Below are positions 14,990-25,800 of a DNA stretch of 64,000 nucleotides, piece by piece. The DNA is from Daphnia pulex. Lineage: Eukaryota > Arthropoda > Branchiopoda > Diplostraca > Daphniidae. Below the pieces are notes generated by a model. It was not told where the DNA came from. It saw nothing but the letters and a program-made list of their open reading frames with translations, and made no database searches. Both the position numbers and the translations under genes were made by a program. Location: positions 4,712,001 to 4,776,000 of the forward strand of contig NC_060019.1 of NCBI RefSeq assembly GCF_021134715.1, read 5' to 3'. Within the stretch, counting starts at the first letter, position 1. Each line of letters opens with the position of its first letter.

Positions 14990-16517
14990 TTAAATGGAAC
15001 CGGAGTAATCTTCAAGACATCTCAGAATGACATTTACTCTGGCTTCTATTTCACATTTTGTTTGGGCATAAACCCTTTGGCTAGCACCTTCTCCACCGAC
15101 CTCATCGTCGTCTGCATTTTCGTTTTCATTCAGATACTTCATAATTTGGTAAGCGTGATATCTCCGAGCTGCTTGCACTGACGAAATTATTTTGTTGGTA
15201 TTGGTCTGTTTTTTGTGTTGCTCGAAAATGGCAATGGTCACAACTGAAAATTTTATATGACGAAGTTGTGAGATCCAAAGATAAAAAAACATAGCAAACG
15301 AGCATTGGGTAAAACTTACCTCCAAAAATGGCTATAAAATTGATGAGATGACTGATTCCTGGACGAAGATCCTTTCCTCTGCATTTTATGACATATTTGT
15401 CCAGATACTAGACTTGCAAGTAAGGCTTTGGAAATAACAGTTTCGCTAGTGAGTAATTTAAATTTATCTTTTTGAACTGCGCACTTAAAAGAAGAAGATT
15501 TAGAACATTGAATTGGTAAAGAATTTAAAAAATGTCTTACTAGGCTAACGCTTAATTCGACGTCCAACAGGGCAGTATTCAACATCGAAACGTCGTCGAT
15601 TTGAGTCAGTGACAATCGAAGTTGATCTTCTACTATTTTGTTAAAATGTTCTAGATACGTTTGCAAAACTTTTGTGATAAGTCGCTTTGGAGGTATAAGG
15701 TCTTTTAGAAGAGCATTGGTGGCAACTGATTGTTTTAACATTTCCTGTCGCCAGGCATACTTGTCGGCAGCAATGTCAGTTTGTACTTTGTGTGGTTTGG
15801 TTGCCTTGCTTGTGGTAGCTTCCTTTGTTATTGATTGCGACCTGACATCGCCCATGCGAGGACTGCTTGCTCTAATTGTACCAACTGAAACTGATGTGGA
15901 TGGCGAATAGCTTGCGTTACGTGAAATACTGTCGACTGTTTTCGATTTCGACATATCATCGCCGATCCGTGGAAGGCTGCTCTTACCTAATCTGGCTACC
16001 ACTTGTGGAGACGGTGAGCTACTTGTTTGTCTGGAATGAGTTTTCGTGGGTGTTGTTTGAGATCTGGGTGCAACAGTCCCAGAAATACTTGTCTGCTTTA
16101 TTCCGCCTACCATTAGTGTCGACGGCAAGCTGCTTGTCGTGGTTGAACGAGTTTCTATGGGTGTTGCTGGCAAGTGTGGCGACCTGGCTTCACCGATTCG
16201 ATGGGTACCCTTACTTGAACCCTTACTTGAACGAGCTACTGAATAGTCAGGGCTAGGTTCTGTTCGAATTTGTCTCTTCGCAATCGAAGGCTTTATTCCG
16301 CCTACCATTAGTGTCGACGGCAAGCTGCTTGCCGTGCTTGAACGAGTCTCCGTTGGTGTTGCTGGCGAGTGTGGTGACCTGGCTTCACCGATTCTATGGG
16401 TGCTTATCTTACTTGAACGAGCTACTGAATAGTCAGGGCTAGGCTCTGTTTGAATTTGTCTCTTTGCAACCGAAGGTTTAGATGGAAATGGACGGCTACC
16501 AGATGTCTTCACAGCTG
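14990..16517 (-). CDS. Three-exon gene, disordered N-terminus and helical C-terminus, copy 1
   Basis: Exons on the minus strand are about 15541-16517, 15320-15407 and 14990-15243. The donor GTAAGA after SVSL and acceptor TCTAG before YLDKYVIKCRGKD keep the phase, and GTAAGT with TTTTCAG joins exon 3. This splicing removes a spurious tail and leads into GISHLINFIAIFG. Exon 1 is Ser/Thr/Pro-rich with two copies of a roughly 67-residue unit (KRQIQTEPSPDYSVARSSK, then THRIGEARSPHSPATP). It then turns helical. Exons 2-3 have a hydrophobic helix, an acidic loop (NENENADDDEVGG) and a stop. The 5' start is unresolved: position 16512 is a GTG next to an acceptor, and an upstream ATG exon at about 16610 overlaps the opposite-strand gene. 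I do not recognise the family; a Bcl-2-like fold is a weak guess. Confidence 0.55.
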
Positions 16518-16583
16518 TGAAAGAAGTAAATTAAAGTCAAAGGAAGTAAAGGTCACTCGTATTACAAAATAAATACCTGGTGA

Positions 16584-17138
16584 GCTTTTTCAAGAAAAGC
16601 AAAAAGTCGTCTTTTCTTCATTCTTGAAAAGAATCTTAAATTTCAAGAAGCTTTTTCAACTCTGGGTCAAAATGAAAATATTACAGAAGAAACGATAAAG
16701 ATTATCGAAGAATACGTTTGCGCCATGTATGGAAAAAAATTCACCGTCAACGAATGCAGAATGGATATGTTCTTGAAAATTTATCAACCAATGAGAGGTA
16801 AAAATCCTATGGCCAACGTCAAAGGAATTGACGGAAGTTCCCTCCCTCCATGCCACTCTGTATTATTGGAGCAAATCAAAAGAACAAATGCTATTTGTTC
16901 TGTTTGGCGAAACGGAACTGTTTTTAATCCTCAAGTCATTTTACTTAGCGGAAACGGGTGGCAGCTAGTTGAGGAAAAATACTCCCCTGTCTGGTTTCAG
17001 AGTGACATGGTCCCGACGACAATTGAAGATATGATTTTGGATTCCTCTAACGAAGAAGAAAAGGACGAGGATGCAACTGATGTGTCCAGCGATGAAGCCG
17101 ATGATGAGTCAGATTGCTCTTTGTCCGACGTCCATTAA
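16584..17138 (+). CDS. Repeat-associated protein C-terminal domain, copy 1
   Basis: The frame is open from 16584, and the first ATG is at 16725. Recognisable blocks are FQEAFSTLGQ, IIEEYVCAMYGKK, VNECRMDMFLKIY, GSSLPPCHSVLLEQIKRTN, VWRNGTVFNP and GWQLVEEKYSPVWF, then a long acidic tail ending SDCSLSDV. This order (CxxYG, then LPPC, then W-rich segment) recalls a C-terminal domain seen in many uncharacterised, repeat-linked animal proteins; that is from memory of the family, not a search. The expected N-terminal part is absent, because the head-to-head minus-strand gene begins there. It is probably a truncated element-derived gene that stays open in copies 1, 3 and 5. Confidence 0.5.
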   Translation, partial: AFSRKAKSRLFFILEKNLKFQEAFSTLGQNENITEETIKIIEEYVCAMYGKKFTVNECRMDMFLKIYQPMRGKNPMANVKGIDGSSLPPCHSVLLEQIKRTNAICSVWRNGTVFNPQVILLSGNGWQLVEEKYSPVWFQSDMVPTTIEDMILDSSNEEEKDEDATDVSSDEADDESDCSLSDVH

Positions 17139-17752
17139 ATTGTTATTTTCCAATAACTTTTTTAACTTTAAAATTTTTAACTATGTAACCCACGTCTTCA
17201 AATGAGGAGTTTCATAACCAAAGCCAGAATACATTCTTGAAGCTTATTAAATTGTCAGCTCTACCTGTTTTCTAATTTTCCCCCCGAAAGAATTTGAATT
17301 TGCGCCACGAATGCTGCGTTGCCATTTACGGCAAAGTAAAAAAAAAATCAACCGTCGGGCTACAAATCGCAGTCTGATCACATGAAAGCCCCAGATTTTC
17401 ATGTCAGATTTTATGTAACTTAATTCTATTTTATATTCTCTAAATTTTTAGCTTATTTATAGATTTTATTCTTATGGGGTAAATTTCCACAAAAATCGAT
17501 CATTTTTCCGATTTTTGATCCCTTCCCCCACCCAAACGCCCCAGCGCCCATCGTCAAGACAAAGTTTTTTTGACTTGACTTTGTGGTGCCTTTCATTTTA
17601 AGAACCTAAAAAAAGTTATTCTTATGGGGTAAATCTGTGTCATTGTGGCTAGCGGACTATTCGTGGTTTTTGGGGGCATATATTAGAATTTGGGAGTAGG
17701 CTAGTATTTGTTGTTTGTTATTGATTGTTGATTTGTTGTTTTGCTGTTGTTA

Positions 17753-18345
17753 GCGCACGGTGAGCAGCGGGTTTCAGACCGCGGGAAAGATCTGGGGTCG
17801 CGTGAAAACGCACGTTGAGCGGAAAAAGCGTGAGCCTTTTGTCCGCAAGAAACGGGGTCGTTTGGGTTTTTAGCGCACGGTGAGCAGCGGTTTTCAGCCC
17901 GCGGGCAAGATCCGGGGTCGCTTGAAAACGCACGTTGAGCGGAAAAAGCGTGAGCCTTTTGTCCGCAAGAAACGGGGTCGTTTGGGTTATAAGCGCACGG
18001 TGAGCAGCGAGCTTTTTGGCCGCGTGCAAGACCTGGGGTCGCTTGGAAAAAAACGCACGTTGAGGGAAAAAGCGTGAGCCTTTTGTCCGCGAAACGGGGT
18101 TGTTGTAGGAAGCGCACAGTGAGCAGCGAGCTTTTTTGGCCGGGGGCAAGACCTGGGGTCGCTTGGAAAAAACGCACGTTGAGGGAAAAAGCGTGAGCCT
18201 TTTGTCCGCGAAACGGGGTCGTCGTAGGAAGCGCACAGTGAGCAGCGAGTTTTTTTTGGCCGCGTGCAAGACCTGGGGTCGCGATAACGCACGTTGAGCG
18301 GAAAAAGCGTGAGCCTTTTGTCCGCAAGAAACGGGGTCGTTTGGT
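17753..18345 (+). repeat. Five GC-rich tandem repeats of 119-120 bases
   Basis: Units start at 17753, 17873, 17993, 18112 and 18231 with GCGCACGGTGAGCAGCG or a close variant. Because the unit is near a multiple of three, two overlapping minus-strand frames of 282 and 298 residues stay open; these are by-products of the repeat. Confidence 0.85.
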
Positions 18346-18780
18346 TTGGAGAGAAATTGGAAGAGAGCTACGGGAGGAGAGAAGCTGGGAGACCGGCGGA
18401 AGGTCGAGAGCAAACCCGACAGCAAGGCGATGACGAGCGACGGCGAGGAGAGCGAGCGATCGAGAGCAAGCCCGACAGCAAGGCGATGACGAGCGACGGC
18501 GAGGAGAGCGAGCGACGGAGGAGAGAACGACGGTGAAGAGAGCGAGCAACAGAGGAGAGAGCGACGAGCGGCGGCGAGAGCGGCGGCGAGAGGAGAGAGC
18601 GACGGAAGAGACAACGGAGAGAGAGAGCGACGGAGACGACAGAGCGGGATAGAAACGATGGAGCTAGAGAAAGAAGACGGAACGAGAGTGACAGAGGAGA
18701 CAGTGACGGCGGAGAGAGCGACGAGCGACGGAGGAGAGAACGACGGAGAGAAAAGTGACGATTAGAACAGTTGAGTGTTA
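18346..18780 (+). repeat. Purine-rich GAGCGACGG microsatellite-like tract
   Basis: Irregular repetition of GAGCGACGGAGGAGAGA-type words, GC-rich and strand-asymmetric, directly after the 120-base repeats. Confidence 0.75.
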
Positions 18781-19309
18781 AACGAAGGGCGGAAGGCGCC
18801 GAAAAAATTGTTTTTCCTGTTGTCACGTTATTTTTTAAAAATTACATATTAGTATTGCTATCGATCGGAGAGACTAACGGGTGACGATCTGGAAGTCGAA
18901 CTGAGTACATAGTTTGTGACATTTTGTACGTGATTGATTTTTCAAATGGTTGCAGTATTTTGTGCATTTTTTTAAGTCGTAGTACTGTTCCGGTTTGGTT
19001 TTCTTTGCCATAGAGATGCATTTATTAGTTATTATTGTATGGATTTTGTGGGATAGGAAATTAAGCGTGAATGAATTATTGCTTTGTGATGTCGATGCGT
19101 GAATTTTGTTCGTATAGATTTATTTTGTTGTGGATATTTTTGACGGTTGCTTTGTTTTGTCCTGACTACTCGGCACGTGCACGTGTGAGATATTTCCTGA
19201 CGAGTAATTTTTTGCTGATGCGAGTTATTTGATATGTTTTGTATGTTTTTGAATGAATTTTGTCGTTGTGTTGCCGCAGTCGGGGACGAATGCGAGTTAA
19301 AGAGGGGGA

Positions 19310-19493
19310 TGTCGCGTGGTCAATGACCACGCTATGTGATACGTCTGGTATGTAGTCCAACCGGACGTACTGTATGACTGTGCCGGCCTAGCCGGGTATA
19401 TAAGCGTAGAGCATCGGGCTGTCCGGGGCTGTCTAACAGTGACTGTACTAGAATGTAGTATTAGCAATACACTCCTTATCCTTGTATGTTACA
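19310..19493 (+). mobile_element. Candidate 3' LTR of 184 bases
   Basis: It begins TGTCGCGTGG right after a polypurine tract (AAAGAGGGGGA, 19299-19309) and ends in CA. Near its start is a perfect 9-base palindrome (GCGTGGTCA/TGACCACGC). It holds a TATA box at 19397. No matching 5' LTR is seen at 17665, so the element is incomplete. Confidence 0.55.
19397..19404 (+). promoter_or_regulatory. TATA box of the LTR
   Basis: TATATAAG in GC-rich context inside the candidate LTR, about 95 bases before its end; a usual spacing would put the start near 19430. Confidence 0.5.
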
Positions 19494-19683
19494 ATAGGAA
19501 GCCAGACCGGCTCCCATCAGCGCCTTAAGCAGCAAGCGTCCATCTGTACAAGTAATTCATCATTAAACCGTTGTCGCCTACCTCCTATGGGAATCTGCAG
19601 ATTCGAGCGGACACTCTTGTCATCGACAAAATTTATATTTGACTGAATTGCTTTCGTCAATTATTGCACATGATTTGATTTGA

Positions 19684-19779
19684 TTACCAACAGCCGTCCT
19701 GACAGTTACAGCACCGGGCGTTGCACTTTCCTTTACCGCAACACGGTGTTCCCTGCTATCCATTTTCGCACTATGCCCT
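19684..19779 (-). pseudogene. Relic cysteine-rich exon, copy 1
   Basis: After a TTTAG acceptor, one frame shows GTPCCGKGKCNARCCNCQDG and then CW and a stop. Two in-frame TAGs lie before and inside it, so it is broken. The spacing (C, CC, C, CC, C, C) resembles the eight-cysteine peptide gene further along the same strand. The same exon, in opposite orientation and with a different 2-base lesion, sits in every satellite unit. Confidence 0.5.
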
Positions 19780-20083
19780 CTAAACGTTCATGCAACCACA
19801 ACAACAACAAGAAATTTGTTTAAAGTGGGTTATAAAAATCTATGAAATTATGAACCTATATTACTTCCGCCAATAATCAAACCCAATATTTTGGTTGGGG
19901 ATTCCGGCAAACAACATGTAGCGTCAACTTCTTGGCTGAGAAAGGTCAAAGCTATTACGCAACTCATTAGCAACAGCGACTGAGGGAAAGACTGAATCGC
20001 AGTTTTTTTAAAATAATATACTGTCAAAATTCCAGCACAAAAATTAAACATCAAATAATAAAAGAAGGACGTTGATAATTTAC

Positions 20084-20804
20084 CTTTCGACAGCTGGCTC
20101 CGACGAAATATACCGATATTTTAACCAGCAATTTGCAATGCACATAGTAATCTATTAAATTGGCATTAAATAAAGATTTGCTGATGCTGTTGTCTCTGCC
20201 TTTTCTATTACAAATCCAAACACTATTATATATCGGTCCTCTATAGACTAGATGGAAAAAGTTTTCTATATTATTATCACGAAATGCAAATGAGAGACCA
20301 ATAAGGGTTGACCCACTGTGAGATTTATAGATAATCCGTTTTGAGGCATTTCGGGAAAAAATCCAGTTGCTGCTGAGCGCAGATTCCCCGCAGAAGTTTA
20401 TTATTGAATTTTCTCTTCTAATAGCTAACTTTCAAAATTGGACGATATTTTTGGATGAAGTGCCATCAGATTTTATTATTAAATTTGTGTTCAAATATGT
20501 CAGGGTATCCGTGCTGCTGCTCTCTCTCTCTCCTTGATTGATGTTGCGTATTGTGGCCAATATTAACTTTATTACCATTAACTATAGTGAATAAATCCGG
20601 TTTATGGAAATGTGAAAATATGGACCTCAATTTAGTTTCTAATACAAATATTATGGACACAACCTGGTCATGCGAATTTTGCGAAAAAGCTGGAATAACC
20701 TGGAAAAAACCTAGAAATGGACGCGATACAATCTCCTTATATTCATCCTCTTTTATCTGGATATACAGACGCATAAATTGTATCAATGCACGAGCACATA
20801 TCAC
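20084..20804 (-). pseudogene. Decayed secreted-domain (CUB-like) gene, copy 1
   Basis: The minus-strand frame 20084-20431 is open and reads INFCGESALSSNWIFSRNAS, then SGSTLIGLSFAFR, which recalls the second half of a CUB domain (CG, then a beta-rich stretch ending in F-F). It ends at a GTAAAT donor. Upstream, after a TGA and a frame change, the 112-residue frame 20466-20804 continues. A short candidate last exon (to about 19978) lies below the donor. The CUB assignment is weak. No function is claimed. Confidence 0.3.
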
Positions 20805-21483
20805 TGATTCAATAAAAAAAACGTAGGCTATTGCACCTGATATCTATATGACCTTCTGAATTTAATTAATCGCTCGTTATCGTGTTGAATTTGGATTACA
20901 TATTCAACTGGCGTTTGCTGCGCCAATCAACCCAAATTCATTTTGGAATTTTAATTTTTGAAGACAGGAAAGTTATAACTAGCGCTTTACAACTTAACAA
21001 CACTTGAAAAAATTTGCCATGTGTTGAGCTATATGTTTTTTGTACACGGCAAATGCTCTTTGCTATGATAAATAGGTAGTTTCTTTTTTGGGGAGGCATC
21101 ATGGCCGATATTGCGGACTTTTTTGGAATTTGCATATAATGTTTGGGTACTCCAAACGGTTTTAAAGTGTCCACAAAAATTTAGAGATATATGTAAAAAA
21201 AGATTACAAAGTCAGAGCTGCTGAGCATTTGTATGATGTGTATTATCAGAGTTGGAAGGTTGAATATATATTCAAGCGGATTATTTGAATATATCCACAA
21301 TTATACAAATATTGCTCGGGTTAATTGAAACCAGAAGATTTAGATAGGACAGACTTGGATTTTCTAATTTTTTTTTCCATTATTCAAATTCTGTAGTTGT
21401 TTCGGATAATCTTGGTCGGATAACAAATTCGGTCCAGTTCGGTTGCATGAAAAACAAGTGATGAACTACTATTTCGGTTAGGG

Positions 21484-21773
21484 TTATCCTCTACCACACC
21501 CGTCTGGTGCACCGCAGTTTGCAGCAAAGAAAGATGTGCAACGACAGTTCACAGCGCCATCGCAACGCCAACGACAACAGTTGCCTAGGGATGAATGGCA
21601 CTGTCCATTCACGAGCCCACCGAACTCGTTGACAATTGCCAGCAGCACCAAAGACACCATCAAAATCATAAGAATCTAAAAAGGTGCATATGCAGCAATA
21701 TAAAACAAATAAACAAACATTGCGATAGAATAACTTTGGATTTGAGATAAATTGTTATTACCGATTTGACCAT
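21484..21773 (-). CDS. Secreted eight-cysteine peptide, copy 1
   Basis: Two exons: 21762-21773 (MVKS) and 21484-21675, with GTAATA donor and TTTTTAG acceptor. The product is 67 residues. A hydrophobic signal peptide (ILMILMVSLVLLAIV) leads to a likely cleavage near VNG|Q. The mature part of about 39 residues has cysteine spacing C-x6-CC-x3-C-x5-C-x-C-x7-C-x5-C and ends CGRG, so C-terminal trimming is possible. It is a disulfide-rich extracellular peptide, of a kind used in arthropod defence or signalling; no named family is recognised. A TATA box lies 75 bases upstream of the ATG with a TCAGT initiator between. The residue sequence is the same in all four copies. Confidence 0.75.
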
Positions 21774-21847
21774 TTTTTGCTATAAGGAAGGCTAGACGAG
21801 TTCAACTGTTCAAAAAGTTGTGATAATATTGACTGATTTTCGAGCCC

Positions 21848-21855
21848 TTTTTATA
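21848..21855 (-). promoter_or_regulatory. TATA box of the eight-cysteine peptide gene, copy 1
   Basis: TATAAAAA on the minus strand, followed about 20 bases downstream by ATCAGTC, an arthropod-type initiator, then a short 5' leader to the ATG at 21773. Confidence 0.65.
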
Positions 21856-22337
21856 CTAGATCCAAAACCACCTCCCCACTGGCTCTACAGCAGCATGGCT
21901 CCTCCTCCTCCTAATCAGCTAGTATAACACACGTGCCGTAACTGTGCCAGTTAAGCAGCGCTGCAAACGGGTGCGCAAAAACTTGGGTTTTCAGCAGTGT
22001 CTTTTGCTGGGTTCTTCCTGTTGCCGAATCCGGGATTTCCCCGCAAAAACTAGTACTCCTGCTGGTATGCCTTGCGGCGAAGAAAGGTCTTTGATCTTCT
22101 AATATATAGATGTGTTTCTCCTTAAGAGATTCATGGCAAAAACTGGTTGAAACTGGTAATGAACAAGATTCCTTCGGGAATGTCCTTCGGGAATTTTTTT
22201 AAACGTTAAAGAGACAGAAAATCAAGGTTAAATAGTAGATTAATACATACTATTATGTTTGGAAAATTCTCTTTATTCTCTTAAATTAATTGATTCTTAT
22301 TAACTAATTGACTAATAATCTGTCAATATTATGAGTG

Positions 22338-22386
22338 GTGCGACTTAGGTGTGACGGAGGCTTCGCCCCGCCACCCCACGTCGCAC
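22338..22386. other. GC-rich hairpin, copy 1
   Basis: GTGCGAC at one end pairs with GTCGCAC at the other, with partial pairing inside around GGCTTCGCC. It is conserved in all four full copies in otherwise AT-rich sequence. Confidence 0.5.
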
Positions 22387-22496
22387 TCCATGTTTAGATT
22401 AAGTTAAAGTAACACTTATTACTATAGTAACAATACAATTATATCATGTGGTCACATGTTGCATTACATGAGTCTTGGCTAATAGAGAGCGAGCTA

Positions 22497-22566
22497 CCTT
22501 GTCCGACATTCGAACCTCGGTCCTTCGACATTACAGCCCAGAAGGCTGACCATTAGACCACCGGTG
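22497..22566 (-). other. tRNA-like (SINE-head-like) segment, copy 1
   Basis: The minus strand has an A-box-like TGGTCTAATGG and a B-box-like GGTTCGAATG about 45 bases later. The 3' stretch ACAAGGT would pair with ACCTTGT, but the 5' end reads ACCGGTG, and the anticodon stem does not close. It is a degenerate tRNA-derived element. Confidence 0.4.
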
Positions 22567-22860
22567 ATATGGGAGACAAGGGGGAAACGTGGGCTGGTAT
22601 CGTATGGCCCAGGTATACCCCCCTTCACTGACTCCTCTCCCATGGGTACGCGCCAACCCCCGCTCGACCCTCCTTTCTGGCCGGCTTGGGCTGCGCGTCA
22701 GCTCCGTAAAACTCAAAACTTTGAACGCGTTTTACGGGCACTTCCGCTCATTTGCACACCCTAAACCATGTGTTAAAAATGATCAGCGTAACGAGATCTA
22801 CAACCCTATACCTTTCTTTTTTCGATATAAGAAAACCTGTCTCGCTAGGGGAAGAGCCCA

Positions 22861-25800
22861 CTCTTTTCCCGTGGTTCACTTGGTCAAGAAAATTAGGAAA
22901 AATCTCGTAAAATAGGGAAATTTGCGAAAAATTGGAAAAAATTACAGGGAAATAGGGAAATTTGAGAAAAATGGGAAAAAATTACAGGGAAAAACTACAT
23001 TTCTCATTTTTCTCAATTTTCCCATTTTTGTGGTGGTTCACTTGGAAAAAGAGTGGATAGCCCCTCGATCCCAAATTAACACGAAGGTAGGAAAGCGTTT
23101 TGGTTTGCTTTTTAAGATTAGACGAAAGGGATGTGGATTTCCCATATTTCAGACAGAAAATCCGAATTTGCTGATAAAGTTATTTATCAAGTCAAGCTCG
23201 AGCAAAAAATGTCTTTTCAATTTTAAATATTAATTTTAGAAAATTGAACTTACTAACAATTTTGTCGAGTTTTGTTGTTGTGGTTATTGCATGAACGTTT
23301 AGAGGGCAGTGCGAAAATGGATTGCAGGGAACACCGTGTTGCGGTAGACGAAAGTGCAACGCCCTGAGCTGTATAACTGTCAGGGCGGCTGTTGGTAATC
23401 ATATCACGCCGTCCAATAATTTACGAAAACAATTCAGTCAAAAATAAATTTCGTCAATGACAAGAGTGTCCGCTCGAATCTGCAGACTCCCCCGGGAGGT
23501 GGGCGACAACGGTTTAATGATGAATTACTTGTACAGATAAATAATCAAGTTTAAAAAAGGGAGTCAGCGCTGAGGTTTTCTGCTTGAGTGTTGGCGACAA
23601 GATTGGTTACGTCATTAATAACTATTGCAAGGACGATCCTGAACATCGCTGGTATTAGCTAACCGAGGGGTTGTCTACTCTTTTCCCGTGGTTCACTTGG
23701 TCAAGAAAATTAGGGAAAATCAGGGAAAGTAGGGAAATTTGAGAAAAAAGGAAAAAATTACAGGGAAATAGGGAAATTTGAGAAAAATGGGAAAAATTAC
23801 AGGGAAATAGGGAAATTTGAGAAAAATGGGAAAAAATTACAGGGAAAAACTACATTCCTCATTTTTCTCAATTTTCCCTTTTTTGTTGTGGTTCACTTGG
23901 AAAAATAGTGGATAGCCCCTCGATCCCAAATTAACACGAAGGTAGGAAAGCGTTTTGGTTTGCTTTTTAAGATTAGACGAAAGGGATGAGGATTTCCCAT
24001 ATTTCAGACAGGAAATCCGAATTTGCTGATTAAGGTTTTTTATCAAGTCAAGCTCGAGCAAAAAATGTCTTTTCAATTTTAAATATTAATTTTAGAAAAT
24101 TGAACTTACTAACAATTTTATCGAGTTTTGTTGTTGTGGTTATTGCATGAACGTTTAGAGGGCAGTGCGAAAATGGATTGCAGGGAACACCGTGTTGCGG
24201 TAGACGAAAGTGCAACGCCCTGAGCTGTATAACTGTCAGGGCGGCTGTTGGTAATCATATCACGCCGTCCAATAATTTACGAAAGCAATTCAGTCAAAAA
24301 TAAATTTCGTCCATGACAAGAGTGTCCGCTCGAATCTGCAGACTCCCACGGGAGGTAGGCGACAACGGTTTAATGATGAATTACTGGTACAGATAAATAA
24401 TCAAGTTTTAAAAAGGGAGTCAGCGCTGAGGGTTTCTGCTTGAGTGTTGGCGACAAGAGTGGTTACGTCATTTATAACTATTGCAAGGACGATCCTTAAC
24501 ATCGCTGGTATTAGCTAACCAAGGGGTTGTCCACTCTTTTCCCGTGGTTCACTTGGTCTAGAAAATTAGGGAAAATCTGGGAAAATAGGGAAATTTGAGA
24601 AAAATTGGAAAAAATTACAGGGAAATAGGGAAATTTGAGAAAAAATGGGAAAAAATTACAGGGAAAAACTACATTTCTCATTTTTTCTCAATTTTCCCAT
24701 TTTTGTGGTGGTTCACTTGGAAAAAGAGTGGATAGCCCCTCGATCCCAAATTAACACGAAGGTAGGAAAGCGTTTTGGTTTGCTTTTTAAGATTAGACGA
24801 AAGGGATGTGGATTTCCCATATTTCAGACAGGAAATCCGAATTTGCTGATAAAGTTATTTATCAAGTCAAGCTCGAGCAAAAAATGTCTTTTCAATTTTA
24901 AATATTAATTTTAAAAAATTGAACTTACTAACAATTTTGTCGAGTTTTGTTGTTGTGGTTATTGCATGAACGTTTAGAGGGCAGTGCGAAAATAGATTGC
25001 AGGGAACACCGTGTTGCGGTAGACGAAAGTGCAACGCCCTGAGCTGTATAACTGTCAGGGCGGCTGTTGGTAATCATATCACGCCGTCCAATAATTTACG
25101 AAAACAATTCAGTCAAAAATAAATTTCGTCAATGACAAGAGTGTCCGCTCGAATCTGCAGACTCCCCCGGGAGGTGGGCGACAACGGTTTAATGATGAAT
25201 TACTTGTACAGATAAATAATCAAGTTTAAAAAAGGGAGTCAGCGCTGAGGGTTTCTGCTTGAGTGTTGGCGACAAGATTGGTTACGTCATTTATAACTAT
25301 TGCAAGGACGATCCTGAACATCGCTGGTATTAGCTAACCGAGGGGTTGTCTACTCTTTCCCCGTGGTTCACTTGGTCAAGAAAATTAGGGAAAATCAGGG
25401 AAAGTAGGGAAATTTGAGAAAAAAGGAAAAAATTACAGGGAAATAGGGAAATTTGAGAAAAATGGGAAAAATTACAGGGAAATAGGGAAATTTGAGAAAA
25501 ATGTGAAAAAATTACAGGGAAAAACTACATTTCTCATTTTTCTCAATTTTCCCTTTTTTGTTGTGGTTCACTTGGAAAAAGAGTGGATAGCCCCTCGATC
25601 CCAAATTAACACGAAGGTAGGAAAGCGTTTTGGTTTGCTTTTTAAGATTAGACGAAAGGGATGTGGATTTCCCATATTTCAGACAGGAAATCCGAATTTG
25701 CTGATAAAGTTATTTATCAAGTCAAGCTCGAGCAAAAAATGTCTTTTCAATTTTAAATATTAATTTTAGAAAATTGAACTTACTAACAATTTTATCGAGT

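Larger units (their letters stand above)
17665..19493 (+). mobile_element. Partial LTR-element insertion, copy 1 only
   Basis: This segment replaces about 95 bases present in the other copies between ACTATTCGTGG and ATAGGAAGCC. It contains 120-base GC-rich tandem repeats, a purine-rich CG-containing tract, non-coding sequence (18781-19298), a polypurine tract and an LTR-like end. No gag or pol frame is visible, so it is a non-autonomous or 5'-truncated element. Confidence 0.55.
13982..22860 (+). repeat. Long repeat, copy 1
   Basis: The longest copy of the amplified unit, extended by the insert at 17665-19493 and preceded by the 782-base transposon. Its first 1,000 bases (13982-14989) hold only short frames, of which the 61-residue one at 14330-14515 is unconvincing. 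The stretch 17139-17664 holds no gene. Copies 2-5 match at high identity with scattered substitutions. Confidence 0.85.

Noticed and set aside
17701..18614. Minus-strand open frames of 282 and 298 residues
   Set aside because: They overlap each other in different frames and exist because the 120-base GC-rich repeat has near-codon periodicity; composition is repeat-driven.
22497..22566. Functional tRNA gene
   Set aside because: The acceptor and anticodon stems do not close, although A- and B-box-like words remain.
22531..22764. Overlapping 61-108 residue frames around the tRNA-like segment
   Set aside because: They cover a tRNA-derived, hairpin-prone region on both strands and show no protein-like pattern.
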